Shown here: piece after piece, positions 47,186 through 55,432 of the stretch | Layout: every line of letters begins with the position of its first letter | Position numbering within the stretch: position 1 is the first letter of the stretch | Source of the DNA: Sporosarcina oncorhynchi | GTDB lineage: Bacteria; Bacillota; Bacilli; Bacillales_A; Planococcaceae | Direction of reading: 5' to 3' | NCBI RefSeq assembly: GCF_033304615.1 | Contig: NZ_CP129118.1 | Coordinates: forward strand, 2,290,001 to 2,354,000 | DNA: 64,000 nt | The notes under the pieces: model-generated | Databases searched by the model: none | The model's input: the letters and a program-made list of their open reading frames with translations, nothing else | Told to the model about the DNA's origin: nothing | Made by a program: the position numbers and the translations under genes

Positions 47186-47252
47186 AGTTTAAGTTAACCG
47201 AATGAATAAAAAAGCCACATGCATGAACGCATGAACTTTTTCTACTTTGCTT

Positions 47253-47319
47253 CTCATAGTCAGTCCATTTACGGTGGACCGGTAGAAACTTGCAGGCCAT
47301 ATCCCTGCGATTATATGAG
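47253..47319 (-). ncRNA. Guanine-sensing purine riboswitch aptamer
   Basis: Minus-strand aptamer with all conserved parts: P1 CTCATA with TATGAG, TAATC, the J1/2 and P2 region GGGATATGGCCTGC, AAGTTTCTACCGG, the P3 hairpin with ACCGTAAAT loop, and GACTATGAG. The C in GACTATG is the specificity base that pairs with guanine or (hypo)xanthine; adenine aptamers have U there. It controls xpt-pbuX by transcription termination. Confidence 0.97.
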
Positions 47320-47341
47320 TGGATGTGTAATTTAGATTTTC

Positions 47342-47369
47342 ATTATATCACGCAAACGACAGGTTTCAA
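47342..47369 (-). promoter_or_regulatory. Sigma-A promoter of the xpt riboswitch transcript
   Basis: TTGAAA (47369-47364), 16 bp spacer, TATAAT (47347-47342) with an extended -10 TG one base before it. The start site would fall some 15-20 bases before the aptamer. Confidence 0.8.
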
Positions 47370-47538
47370 TGTAATTCTTTTATTAAAATATGTTAAATCT
47401 ATGAACGATTATACGCTTTATGGTAATGAAAGTGCTTACTTTCTACGAACTGGATTTTTGTTAATTGGAAACGAGTTTTTTGGCATGGTTGTATATAAAT
47501 AGCACACTTCAATTGATATGACATGGAGATGTAATTGC

Positions 47539-47620
47539 GTGAGTGACTCCAACTAACACGTTAACTTAAATAAACATGTTTGTTTGAACTTTTGCGTTTG
47601 AATGAATGACTGGCACCATA
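47539..47620. repeat. Dispersed ~80 bp repeat, copy 1
   Basis: Bases around TTTGAATGAATGACTGGCACC match the copies at 55130-55210 and 58893-58971 along most of their length (shared blocks include AAACATG, TGAACTTT and a GGCACC end). It lies just 3' of the lipoprotein gene at 47626. The left terminus is less conserved than in copy 55130-55210. Confidence 0.6.
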
Positions 47621-47625
47621 GATTT

Positions 47626-48240
47626 TCAGTCCCGTCCCGCATCTGTCCAGACGACTTTGTACAGCAGGGCAATGTCATAAGTTTCAAGTGCATTAGGCAA
47701 CCCGCCATTATCCGAAGGAACGACACCTCGGAGCATGCTGCCTTTCGTCCCGACCCAAGCTGCAAGATAGCTCGGTTTGTCTTTTATGAGAGTGGAATCT
47801 GATTCTACGAGACTCCCGAATGAACGGGCTAAGCTTGCAACTTCAATGGGGTATGTGGTCGATGTGCTTCCTGAAGGGTAACTGAGCGTGATTTTTGCTT
47901 GTTTTTCATCAATTTCCGCTACATTAAATGCAATCAGGTCCCCTTTGAATTGCTTGTCAATCGTCGAAGATGTCAACAGCAATTCCTCTTTGAATTTTCC
48001 GTCATGGTAGACCTCGACTGAATACTTGAGATCTTCACCTTCAGCGATTTTCCCGTCCACTGTAAAGATTTCTGGAATTTCAGCTCCTGCCATCGTAAGC
48101 AATACGCCCTCATGATCGCTCAATGTATACGGCTTGATACTCAATGTTTCTTCGGATGGACCTTTCGGTGACAAGTAAGAGCAGCCCGCTAAAAGAAAAA
48201 TTAACATCCATACTATCGAATACTTTTTGATAGGTTTCAT
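47626..48240 (-). CDS. Hypothetical lipoprotein, 204 aa
   Basis: Secreted lipid-anchored protein: basic start MKPIKKYS, hydrophobic core, lipobox LAGC at about residues 17-20. The mature part looks like beta-sandwich material (EDLKYSVEVYHDGKFKEELL, AKITLSYPSGSTSTTYPIEV) with no catalytic motif. I do not recognise a family. A good AAAGGGAG site precedes the ATG. It stands alone between the xpt riboswitch region and the DUF1801 gene. Confidence 0.75.
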   Translation of the reverse strand: MKPIKKYSIVWMLIFLLAGCSYLSPKGPSEETLSIKPYTLSDHEGVLLTMAGAEIPEIFTVDGKIAEGEDLKYSVEVYHDGKFKEELLLTSSTIDKQFKGDLIAFNVAEIDEKQAKITLSYPSGSTSTTYPIEVASLARSFGSLVESDSTLIKDKPSYLAAWVGTKGSMLRGVVPSDNGGLPNALETYDIALLYKVVWTDAGRD

Positions 48241-48413
48241 ACAACTCTCCCTTTAATAATTTAAATTTATTTACTATACGTTTTTTAAAGCAATAAGTTT
48301 CAAATGTTGTTAACTATTAAAATTATCGTTCAAGAGTAATTCTAATAACATAGATTTCCTTGTTGATCTCCACCATGAAGACATTTCCTGCCCCCTTTTC
48401 CATTCATATCAAT

Positions 48414-48443
48414 AAAAAAGAACCTAATTCGTGAAGAATCAGG
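48414..48443 (-). terminator. Terminator of the DUF1801 gene
   Basis: Stem CCTGATTC with GAATTAGG (one G-T pair), 5-base loop, followed on the minus strand by TTCTTTTTT. Confidence 0.75.
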
Positions 48444-48465
48444 CCCTTTGGTATATTGTAATACG

Positions 48466-48490
48466 ACGATTGAATACGCTGGCACCATAA
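48466..48490. repeat. Partial copy of the dispersed repeat (right end)
   Basis: CGATTGAATACGCTGGCACC matches the right end of the ~80 bp repeats at 47539, 55130 and 58893. It abuts the 3' end of the DUF1801 gene. A further weaker end (GATGATTGAATGAATGACTG) lies at 49353-49375. Confidence 0.45.
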
Positions 48491-48497
48491 ATTTCCA

Positions 48498-48875
48498 TCA
48501 ACAAGCCGTATCCTCACCAGCTCGCCACATATCGATAGTTTTATGAATGAATTGTTCCAAACCCGTCTCTTCTATCTTTATCGATTTTTTAACGCGAATA
48601 CAACCTTTTCCATACTTATAGCCTGCTAATAAGGTTTCGGCATTTTCCACCTTTTCGATTGTACCTACATAGAGGCTAACATACTGTTTTTGCGCATTTA
48701 ACGCGAGTACATAGTTATCCTCTGTCCCATAATTCAGCATCTTATAGCGTATGACCTCTTCCAGTTCAGGTGCATAAGTCAAAATCATCTGTCGAATTGC
48801 AAGTAGTTTCTCTTTTCGCCAATCATCTTCAAGCATTTCCAAATACGCCTCAGGATTTTTCGCGTCATATTGCAT
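48498..48875 (-). CDS. DUF1801 family protein (YdhG-like)
   Basis: Small soluble protein of 125 aa with the DUF1801/YdhG fold found in frataxin-like iron-chaperone candidates. Typical segments are IRQMILTYAPELEEVIRYKMLNYG (core TYAPELEEVIRYKM), an YVSLYVGTIEKVE strand and KYGKGCIRVKKSIKI. The C-terminus FIHKTIDMWRAGE occurs again as a decayed fragment at 58836-58890. Function in this organism is unknown. Confidence 0.82.
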   Translation of the reverse strand: MQYDAKNPEAYLEMLEDDWRKEKLLAIRQMILTYAPELEEVIRYKMLNYGTEDNYVLALNAQKQYVSLYVGTIEKVENAETLLAGYKYGKGCIRVKKSIKIEETGLEQFIHKTIDMWRAGEDTAC

Positions 48876-48974
48876 AGTGAAGTCTCACTCCCACGTCCTC
48901 ATTTTCACTGTAGTATACACGTTAAGTGCTATCTATGCAGGCTTTTAACAACTATCAAAGCAGTAATTAAAGAA

Positions 48975-49008
48975 AAGCATGACCCTCCCAACCGGAAAGT
49001 TCATGCTT
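48975..49008 (-). terminator. Terminator of the winged-helix-like small gene
   Basis: Arms AAGCATGA and TCATGCTT with a long C-rich loop, then TTCTTTAATT on the minus strand. Confidence 0.6.
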
Positions 49009-49041
49009 CTGTTGCTTTATATATAAAATCTACGGCAGCTC

Positions 49042-49281
49042 TCATTTATTGTTGATATAATCTATGCCTTGCGGTGTAATAGTTAAAACGAGATGCTCCG
49101 ACCCTTGCCCGCTATCTGTTGCGTAACCCGTTTCCAGCAAGTGGTCGATAGCTAACTTGCTATTGACATCGGCATTTAGCATCGCTTTCGGTAAGTTGTA
49201 ACTGCCTCCGTTCATCGCGAAGTGGTAATCATACAAGCTTTTCAAAAGCACATCCGATAGATTTTTAACTTCTTCATTCAT
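49042..49281 (-). CDS. Small winged-helix-like protein, 79 aa
   Basis: Compact protein that looks like a single winged helix: helices in VKNLSDVLLKSLYDYHFA and NSKLAIDHLLETGYA, then a two-strand wing (LVLTITPQGIDYI). The C-terminal ITPQGIDYINN resembles ITAKGIDYVES in the 89 aa protein at 60004, and both share the order of a helical N-part and a LLETGY/LVTSGY turn, so they are paralogues. ATG 49281 and a TTG one codon earlier both fit the GGGAGG site. Possibly a DNA-binding regulator; unproven. Confidence 0.6.
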   Translation of the reverse strand: MNEEVKNLSDVLLKSLYDYHFAMNGGSYNLPKAMLNADVNSKLAIDHLLETGYATDSGQGSEHLVLTITPQGIDYINNK

Positions 49282-49453
49282 CAAACGTTCGCCTCCCTCT
49301 TTTCCTCATTTTACAAAACCGTGCGCGATCCTACAATTAGTACGCTTGACGTGATGATTGAATGAATGACTGAAGCTATACTATACTGTATGCCAAAATC
49401 ACAAATGCTATTTAAGCAAGCAACAGTACTACTAACCCTTCCCTGCTATTTGT

Positions 49454-50548
49454 TTATTGTATACTAGCCATTAACCCGAAATAAAGAGATAGGACACTGA
49501 ACATTCCCATGAAAAAGGGAACTACTGCAGCTGTCTTTTTCTTAAAGCTGTATATAATAAGCCACATGAAAATAATGGCTACAATGAAAAACAATACGTT
49601 TAATGTATTCCACGAGAAATGCAAACTCATCGCAGGATCAATCACACCCAAATAGAAATAATCGAAGAGAGCTGATGGCCCACTTCCCGCGAGCATTATC
49701 TCAATACTATGAGGGGGCTCCTGTTGCCCTAAGACGCCGGTCGCCACAAATGTAAAGAACAGGAGTATACTTTCGAACTTCAACCAAGCCACTGGATTGA
49801 TTGGTTCCTGACGACTCAATCTGCGCCGAATCCAAAATCCATTCATAAAAGCAAAAAATAAAACCGGGATGATCGTCAAGTGCTTCATCAACAAAGCTTG
49901 TCCATACGGTACCGTCCAGGCGTCCGCGTAATCGTTCACTTCAATGACCAACGTCATAAGGAATAACCCGGTTCCTGCAATTGTAAGAAAACATACGATT
50001 GCCAAAGGCGTAAACCACTTTAAGTAAGAAATCCAATTTTTCTGGTCTTTTGAACACCAGCCGACAATGAGAAGGATTCCAATCCACACAGTAACGGCTA
50101 AAAAGTGCAATGAATGGACAACGAACCCACTCCATTCGGTTAGAGAGGCAGCATGGCTCGCCCACCCCAATGCGAAAAGAAGAATGAGTGTGAATGCAAG
50201 AGCGATCCCTGACAGGACTTTGCTTTTCAATACCGGGAATAACGAAACGAATAAGTAAAAGAAAATGGCAAGTATCACCGTAAGATTCCAAGCTCTTCCG
50301 ACTTCAAATCCACTTAGAACGCTTTCCATCGTCGAGAACAAGCCAATATCTTCATACAGAAATAGGACAACTCTAATGACAGGAACAACCGAAAAAAGCA
50401 CAACGCCTACTACCGACAATTGAACTAATCGCTTCGGGATATGTATCGTAGGCTTCAACCGTTCCGGGATGAATTGAATGATAAATGTGCCCATTAATAA
50501 CGAAAAACAGAGATACAATAAACTTTCCGAAATATAAACCCAAATCAT
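49454..50548 (-). CDS. copD: CopD-family copper resistance membrane protein
   Basis: Multi-pass membrane protein of 364 aa (about 8-9 TM) of the CopD/PcoD family. Landmarks are GWASHAASLTEWSGFVVHSLHFLAVTVWIG (core HSLHFLAVTVWIG) and KHLTIIPVLFFAFMNGFWIRR, with conserved His and Trp on the membrane faces. CopD works with CopC in copper uptake or tolerance; in B. subtilis the two are fused as YcnJ. Its ATG follows the stop of the copC gene with no gap, so the pair behaves as a split YcnJ. Confidence 0.9.
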   Translation of the reverse strand: MIWVYISESLLYLCFSLLMGTFIIQFIPERLKPTIHIPKRLVQLSVVGVVLFSVVPVIRVVLFLYEDIGLFSTMESVLSGFEVGRAWNLTVILAIFFYLFVSLFPVLKSKVLSGIALAFTLILLFALGWASHAASLTEWSGFVVHSLHFLAVTVWIGILLIVGWCSKDQKNWISYLKWFTPLAIVCFLTIAGTGLFLMTLVIEVNDYADAWTVPYGQALLMKHLTIIPVLFFAFMNGFWIRRRLSRQEPINPVAWLKFESILLFFTFVATGVLGQQEPPHSIEIMLAGSGPSALFDYFYLGVIDPAMSLHFSWNTLNVLFFIVAIIFMWLIIYSFKKKTAAVVPFFMGMFSVLSLYFGLMASIQ

Positions 50549-51094
50549 TTATTTTTGCCTTCTTCCTATAAACCAGCCAATAAAACCACCGGCCAACGTG
50601 AATAAAATAACAAGTATTACAACCAAAACATCATTTGAAGCTATTTTTGAAGGAGCCTCAATTGGTTGCACGATTTTTTCTTCCAAGTTTTCATTCGGTG
50701 CAAAAGGTATTTCTTCATCATTCTCCAATTCTGCGAGGTTTTTATCTTCTCGACTGACCATAAATGAATAAGTGTCTTGAATCGGATGTCCATCCGCACC
50801 GATGATCTTCCACTCCACCGTATATGTACCATTATCAACAGGTTCCATGAAACCACTCGTCATCACATGATCATTTACTTCTGTATGACTGACAACCTCT
50901 TCATTCATCTCGTTAAAAACTTTCAATGTGCTTGTCGATTCAATTTTTGTATTAAATTCCAATACAATCTCATGAATCTCTTCCGTAATCACATCGCCAT
51001 CCGCAGGTGACGAGTTAGTTAGACTCGTATGCGCAGAGGCGGTAGATGAAAATAGCAATAGTACAAGCAGCGTTGCATAAATAACTCTCTTCAC
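50549..51094 (-). CDS. copC: CopC-domain copper-binding protein with C-terminal anchor
   Basis: Exported protein of 181 aa. A signal peptide ends at ASA-H, so the mature protein starts with His (HTSLTNSSPADGDV), the usual N-terminal copper ligand of CopC. The Ig-like fold shows IVLEFNTKIESTSTLKV, NGTYTVEWKIIGADGHPIQDTYSFMV (core SADGHP-type IIGADGHPIQ with the second His), then a linker and a C-terminal TM helix (about 150-175) ending GRRQK. The GTG at 51094 with AAAGGAAG 7 bases upstream is the likely start. Forms an operon with copD. Confidence 0.9.
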   Translation of the reverse strand: MKRVIYATLLVLLLFSSTASAHTSLTNSSPADGDVITEEIHEIVLEFNTKIESTSTLKVFNEMNEEVVSHTEVNDHVMTSGFMEPVDNGTYTVEWKIIGADGHPIQDTYSFMVSREDKNLAELENDEEIPFAPNENLEEKIVQPIEAPSKIASNDVLVVILVILFTLAGGFIGWFIGRRQK

Positions 51095-51202
51095 ATTTCC
51101 ACTTCCTTTCATTAGGCACAATCATCGTGGTATATCAAAATAGGTCGTTCAAAAACCTCACTGAGCTAGGATTATTCAACATTGTAAACAAGAACATCAA
51201 CA

Positions 51203-51264
51203 TTGACACACATATTAGAGATTGCTAATATGATAAAAACAAAACGTATTAGTGCTGTCTAATA
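51203..51264 (+). promoter_or_regulatory. cad promoter with twin operators
   Basis: Promoter TTGACA (51203-51208), 17 bp, TAATAT (51226-51231). Two identical palindromes TATTAG-N6-CTAATA occur: at 51213-51230, filling the spacer and -10, and at 51247-51264, just after the start site and before the Shine-Dalgarno. Their centres are 34 bp apart, on nearly the same face of three helical turns. The CmtR-like protein encoded downstream is the probable ligand. Confidence 0.85.
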
Positions 51265-51281
51265 TAACGAGGAGGTATTCT

Positions 51282-51602
51282 ATGATACAGACAGATTTAG
51301 ACCTTAAAGTGAAGTTTCTACGTGCAATTGGAGACAAAACAAGGGTTCAAATATTGGATTTTATCAAAGACGAGGAAAAGACTGTTTCACAAATTGTGGA
51401 AGGTATTGATGGAAATCAGTCAAATATATCACAACATCTCGCATGTCTCAGAGGCTGTGGAATCATCGTAGGCAGGCAAGAGGGAAAATACGTCTACTAC
51501 GGCTTGAGAAATCAAGAAATTAAAGAGCTGTTAAGCACATTTGACAATGTACTGAGTCAGATTGAAAATGACGTCGCTTGTTGTAAAAACCATATTAGTT
51601 AA
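51282..51602 (+). CDS. ArsR/SmtB family metal sensor, CmtR-like
   Basis: Winged-helix repressor of 106 aa. The recognition region GNQSNISQHLACLRGCGII carries two Cys (C55 and C59) in the CLRGC arrangement that defines CmtR, the mycobacterial Cd(II)/Pb(II) sensor; C-terminal C100 and C101 could provide the third ligand. The CadC ELCVCD motif is absent. AGGAGG lies before the ATG at 51282. It is 11 bases upstream of cadA in one operon and should repress it until cadmium, lead or zinc binds. Confidence 0.92.
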   Translation: MIQTDLDLKVKFLRAIGDKTRVQILDFIKDEEKTVSQIVEGIDGNQSNISQHLACLRGCGIIVGRQEGKYVYYGLRNQEIKELLSTFDNVLSQIENDVACCKNHIS

Positions 51603-51613
51603 GGAGTGGAAAA

Positions 51614-54184
51614 ATGGCTAAATCATGTTGTTCTACGACAGAACCTCAAAATCCAGTGAAACAAACATCGTGCTGCAGTAGCACTCAGGTACTTCAACAC
51701 GAGACAGAGCAAAGTGAGAAAACAGAATGCTGCAGTAGTGATGCGACGAAATCTGAAGCGGAAGATGATTGTTGTAGCTTAACGCCAGTAATGGCGAATG
51801 AAAACACCGAAAAATCGTCTTGCTGCAGCAGTTCAGTGACTACATCAAATCCAGTTACGATAAGCACTGACGATTGTAGTAGAGAAGAGTTTCGAGTCTA
51901 TGGAATGGATTGTCCCGCCTGTGCGGCAACAATTGAAAAAAGCTTAACTTCTAAAGAGAACATTAATGAAGTACATGTGAATTATAGTACAGGAAAAATG
52001 ACAGTTACCTCGACTGAAGAACTTGAATTTGAGTCCATTCAAAAACAAATGAAGCGGTTAGGCTTTGAAGTCGAGCCGATAAAAACAAATAATAACGTGA
52101 AGAATTACATCATTGAAGGTATGGATTGTGGATCTTGTGCTTTAACAATTGAAAATCACTTGAATACACTCCCCTCTGTCCAGCATGTACAGGTCAATTT
52201 TTCAACCGGTAAAATGAAAATAGAACATGATAATAGTCCAGAAGAAATTGTGAAAGAAGTTTCAAAAGCTGGATTTAAAGCGTCTCTCATTACCGCCAAT
52301 AGACAGAGCACATCCCCCACCCGTGCGAACAATCAAAATGGAGCCGTCATTTTTTCAGGTGTATTAATTGCGTTAGGCTTCATCGGCTCTTATACGGGGA
52401 TTTCTACTTCCCTTACAACAGCAATGTATGCAATCGCAATGATCATAAGCGGATTTAAACCTGTAAAAAGTGCCTATTATGCCATTAGAAGCCGTTCCTT
52501 GGACATGAATGTCCTCATGTCAGCAGCGGCAATCGGGGCTGCATTTTTAGGAGAATGGTTGGAAGGAGCAACTGTTGTCTGGCTGTTCGCATTAGGCCTT
52601 AACTTGCAAAACCGGGCAATCGAAAAAACGCGCAAATCGATTCGAGGTCTAATGGAGTTAACTCCTCCGGAAGCGTGGGTTAAAGTTGGAGAAGACATCA
52701 TCAAAAAGCCTGTCGAAGATGTATCCGTCAATGACGTGATTATCGTGAAGCCTGGAGATAGAATCCCGTTAGATGGAGAAATCATAGACGGCGAGTCCAG
52801 TGTCAATCAAGCGGCTATAACAGGAGAATCCATTCCAGTCGATAAAGGAATTGGCAATCTCGTTTACGCAGGCTCCATCAATGAACATGGCTCACTTACT
52901 GTCAACGTTACAAAGCTAGTTGAAGATACGACGATTGCTAAAATTATTCATTTAGTTGAAGAAGCCCAAGAAAAAAAGGCGCCTTCTGAAGCGTTCATCG
53001 ATAAGTTCGCTCGAATTTATACACCCGTTGTATTTCTCCTTGCCCTATTGGTAATGCTTGTTCCCCCATTAGTTGCTTTTGGCACTTGGGAGGAATGGAT
53101 CTATAAAGGATTAATGCTGTTAGTCATTGCTTGTCCTTGTGCGCTTGTTATATCCACTCCAGTAGCGATTGTAACGGCGCTAGGAAATGCAGCTAAACAC
53201 GGTGTGCTCATTAAAGGTGGGACATTTTTAGAGAATGCTGGATCTATTAACGCCATTGCCTTCGACAAAACTGGAACACTTACCGAAGGAAAGCCGAAAG
53301 TTACGGATGTTGTGGTCTTTAATGATTCAGAAGAAAACCTGTTATCGATTGCTCGTACATTAGAAGAATATTCCACACACCCGATCGCAAAGACCGTCGT
53401 ACAGTATGCGAAAGAAAAAGGCATTCAAGCGAAGAATGGAACAAATTTCAGAAACCTTGCTGGAAAGGGCGTTCAAGCAACCATTAATGAACGTACCTAT
53501 TCCGCAGGAAATATAAAGTTATTCGCAGAAATCGGCACGCCGATGGATACACACCTAGAGACAATCCAACGTCTTCAGGACGAGGGAAAAACCATTATCA
53601 TCATAGGTACAAGTGAAACTATTTTAGGGGTCATCTGTGTTTCGGACACGATTCGTAAGACAACTAAACTATCGATAGAAAACTTAACAAAAATAGGTGT
53701 TAAACAAGTCGTAATGCTAACAGGAGATAATGAAGGGACAGCGAAAGCAATCGCTCTAGAAGCTGGTGTGAACCGACACTTCTCTGAACTATTACCGGAA
53801 GATAAAGTAGAAGCGATCAAACAACTGCAAAAAGAAGGTTATCAAGTAGCAATGGTTGGCGATGGCATAAACGACGCCCCTGCACTAGCGACTGCTAACC
53901 TTGGAATCGCGATGGGCGGCGCTGGTACGGATACAGCAATGGAGACAGCAGATATTGTGTTAATGGCTGATAACCTAGAACAACTCCCCCATACAATGAA
54001 ATTAAGTCGAAAAGCATTGAGAATTATTAAGCAAAATATATGGTTTTCATTAATCGTAAAAGCAATTGCATTGCTATTAATCTTCCCAGGATGGTTAACA
54101 TTGTGGATTGCTGTATTAAGTGATACCGGTGCTGCGCTAATCGTTATCTTAAATGCACTTCGTCTTGTTAGAGTCAAAAGTTAG
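51614..54184 (+). CDS. cadA: Cadmium/zinc/lead-exporting P-type ATPase with Cys-pair leader
   Basis: Membrane ATPase of 856 aa. Before two HMA domains (GMDCPAC at 97-103 and GMDCGSC around 172) lies a ~90-residue Ser/Thr/Glu-rich leader with five Cys-Cys pairs at 5-6, 20-21, 39-40, 53-54 and 70-71, most in the pattern CCS. The core has ITGESIPVDK, the TM metal site ACPCALV, the phosphorylation site FDKTGTLTEG and VGDGINDAPALATANLG. CPC fits Cd/Zn/Pb or Cu; the CmtR-like regulator favours Cd/Pb/Zn. The usual CadA length is about 700-730 aa, so the leader and second HMA are additions. Confidence 0.95.
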   Translation: MAKSCCSTTEPQNPVKQTSCCSSTQVLQHETEQSEKTECCSSDATKSEAEDDCCSLTPVMANENTEKSSCCSSSVTTSNPVTISTDDCSREEFRVYGMDCPACAATIEKSLTSKENINEVHVNYSTGKMTVTSTEELEFESIQKQMKRLGFEVEPIKTNNNVKNYIIEGMDCGSCALTIENHLNTLPSVQHVQVNFSTGKMKIEHDNSPEEIVKEVSKAGFKASLITANRQSTSPTRANNQNGAVIFSGVLIALGFIGSYTGISTSLTTAMYAIAMIISGFKPVKSAYYAIRSRSLDMNVLMSAAAIGAAFLGEWLEGATVVWLFALGLNLQNRAIEKTRKSIRGLMELTPPEAWVKVGEDIIKKPVEDVSVNDVIIVKPGDRIPLDGEIIDGESSVNQAAITGESIPVDKGIGNLVYAGSINEHGSLTVNVTKLVEDTTIAKIIHLVEEAQEKKAPSEAFIDKFARIYTPVVFLLALLVMLVPPLVAFGTWEEWIYKGLMLLVIACPCALVISTPVAIVTALGNAAKHGVLIKGGTFLENAGSINAIAFDKTGTLTEGKPKVTDVVVFNDSEENLLSIARTLEEYSTHPIAKTVVQYAKEKGIQAKNGTNFRNLAGKGVQATINERTYSAGNIKLFAEIGTPMDTHLETIQRLQDEGKTIIIIGTSETILGVICVSDTIRKTTKLSIENLTKIGVKQVVMLTGDNEGTAKAIALEAGVNRHFSELLPEDKVEAIKQLQKEGYQVAMVGDGINDAPALATANLGIAMGGAGTDTAMETADIVLMADNLEQLPHTMKLSRKALRIIKQNIWFSLIVKAIALLLIFPGWLTLWIAVLSDTGAALIVILNALRLVRVKS

Positions 54185-54210
54185 TTATTACTCGAAACCA
54201 TAGAGTTGAA

Positions 54211-54262
54211 AAAAGGCTGTCCTAAAAGTCAGTAAGCACTGACTTTCTGAGACAGCCTTTTT
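54211..54262 (+). terminator. Terminator of the cad operon
   Basis: Long two-part stem: AAAAAGGCTGTC with GACAGCCTTTTT outside, AAAGTCAGT with ACTGACTTT inside; followed by T residues on the plus strand. Confidence 0.92.
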
Positions 54263-54293
54263 TAGGAATATAGATTGAGACACGCCAAGTTAA

Positions 54294-54315
54294 GGTGCCT
54301 GGCACGCAAACAATC
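54294..54315. repeat. Partial copy of the dispersed repeat (left end)
   Basis: GGTGCCTGGCACGCAAACAATC resembles the GGTGCC-type terminus and adjoining bases of the ~80 bp repeats at 55130 and 58893. (Given here as one 22-base site; its core is GGTGCCTGGCAC.) It lies between the cad terminator and the GNAT gene. Confidence 0.4.
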
Positions 54316-54377
54316 ATATCAGGGCTATTCGCGCTATGCGCCGTATTGGCGTGTGTTTTTATATTTCAGGCTTAGAC

Positions 54378-54418
54378 TTAAAGCCAGTTGTCATGTGAAC
54401 AATGAAAACTGGCCTTAA
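54378..54418 (-). terminator. Possible terminator of the GNAT gene
   Basis: Arms GCCAGTT and AACTGGC with flanking TTAA pairs and a ~15-base loop, 40 bases past the GNAT stop. T-run is weak. Confidence 0.5.
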
Positions 54419-54458
54419 TTATTTTGCTTATAGATGACGTCCAAGGAACTCAAAGAAT

Positions 54459-55022
54459 TTATCTTATTGCGCCAGGTCTATATTCTTCTTTTAATATGGA
54501 ATGATACGCGCTATCCACTAAAACACCTTTGATCATTTCACTTTTTCGAAGAATCCCTTCACATTTCATGCCTAAGCGTTCTAGTAATTTTCCAGAAGCC
54601 ACATTCTTCACTTCATATGCCGCGAATACACGCTCTAAGCCAAGTACATTAAAAGCTAAGTCGAGAATTAAATTCCCAGCTTCAGTCGCATAGCCATTAC
54701 CCCAATAATGTCGATTTACCGTGTACCCCAATTCTCCGCTATTATTATATTCATGAACCCTGAACTCAATCGCGCCAATCATTTTTCCGCTTTCTTTTAT
54801 CACGATTGCGTATTTGCCAATAGGTTCTTTCATAAAGTAATTCGCTATGAAATTCTTTGTCTGGTCTAACTCTTTATGTGCTGAATAAAGAAAACGAGTT
54901 GTTTCTTCATCTGATGTATATTCAAACATATCCTCCGCATCATCGAACGAAACTGGACGCAATAGAATCCGTTCGCTTTCCATCGGACTGTTCCCAACCA
55001 TCAACGTAGTAATATTCCCCAT
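54459..55022 (-). CDS. GNAT family N-acetyltransferase (RimJ/RimL type)
   Basis: Acetyl-CoA-dependent transferase of 187 aa. It begins ESERILLRPVSFDDAEDMFEY, has the acetyl-CoA strand-loop ELGYTVNRHYWGNGYATEAGNLIL (core YWGNGYATEA) and VFAAYEVKNVASGKLLERLGM, then KCEGILRKSEMIKG. This is the RimJ/RimL pattern, acting on N-termini of ribosomal or other proteins or on small amines; the target cannot be told. AGGGGTG lies before the ATG. Stands alone, flanked by repeat-rich intergenic DNA. Confidence 0.9.
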   Translation of the reverse strand: MGNITTLMVGNSPMESERILLRPVSFDDAEDMFEYTSDEETTRFLYSAHKELDQTKNFIANYFMKEPIGKYAIVIKESGKMIGAIEFRVHEYNNSGELGYTVNRHYWGNGYATEAGNLILDLAFNVLGLERVFAAYEVKNVASGKLLERLGMKCEGILRKSEMIKGVLVDSAYHSILKEEYRPGAIR

Positions 55023-55129
55023 GCCAACACCCCTAATTTTACCTAAATTAACATCTAATTTATTCCTGGGATATTATAACATATCTTTAAATTGTCAGCT
55101 ATTCTTTTTAAAGACATTTGTTGGTGTAT

Positions 55130-55210
55130 GGTGCCTGTCTCTCATTCAATCGTGAAAGTTCCAACATTCCATGTTTGTTCCAATACACGAATATTAGATT
55201 GCCTGGCACC
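55130..55210. repeat. Dispersed ~80 bp repeat, copy 2 (most complete)
   Basis: An 81 bp unit starting GGTGCCTGTC and ending GCCTGGCACC, so its ends are short inverted repeats (GGTGCC with GGCACC). Its reverse complement aligns along its whole length with 58893-58971 (shared ATTGGAACAAAC, AACTTTCA, GATTGA and both ends). It may be a tiny non-coding mobile or hairpin element. Confidence 0.7.
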
Positions 55211-55254
55211 TAATTTTAACCAGACAATCATTAACTGCTAAATGGTTTCAGCAT

Positions 55255-55405
55255 CACGTTCACTTCTTTTTGCATAATAACCCCGCTTTCTTCAAAAATA
55301 ACAATGGGGATAATGAATAGCATCTGTTATCAAACCAACACGAAGCAATAAAAAGGAGATGAATGGATGAAAGATCTACTATTTAAGTGGTTGTTGGTTG
55401 CGGGG
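55255..55405 (+). repeat. Left copy of a ~150 bp direct repeat
   Basis: About 150 bases nearly identical (roughly 90%) to 56885-57030. The shared block covers the leader, Shine-Dalgarno and first 13 codons of a polysaccharide deacetylase gene. Between the copies lies the toxin-antitoxin-like pair. After 55405 similarity stops abruptly. Confidence 0.9.
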
Positions 55406-55432
55406 GAAGACTCGCTACGGGCAGATTGCTAG
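55367..55432 (+). pseudogene. Truncated 5' end of a second polysaccharide deacetylase gene
   Basis: Start codon with AAAAGGAG upstream and 13 codons (MKDLLFKWLLVAG) match the intact gene at 56992 (MKGLLFKWLLVTG), then the frame leaves the homologous sequence and stops at TAG 55432. The catalytic domain is absent. The remnant lies in the left copy of the ~150 bp direct repeat. Confidence 0.8.

Noticed and set aside
47290..47502. 70-codon plus-strand frame
   Set aside because: It covers the guanine aptamer and its promoter on the other strand and has no ribosome site.
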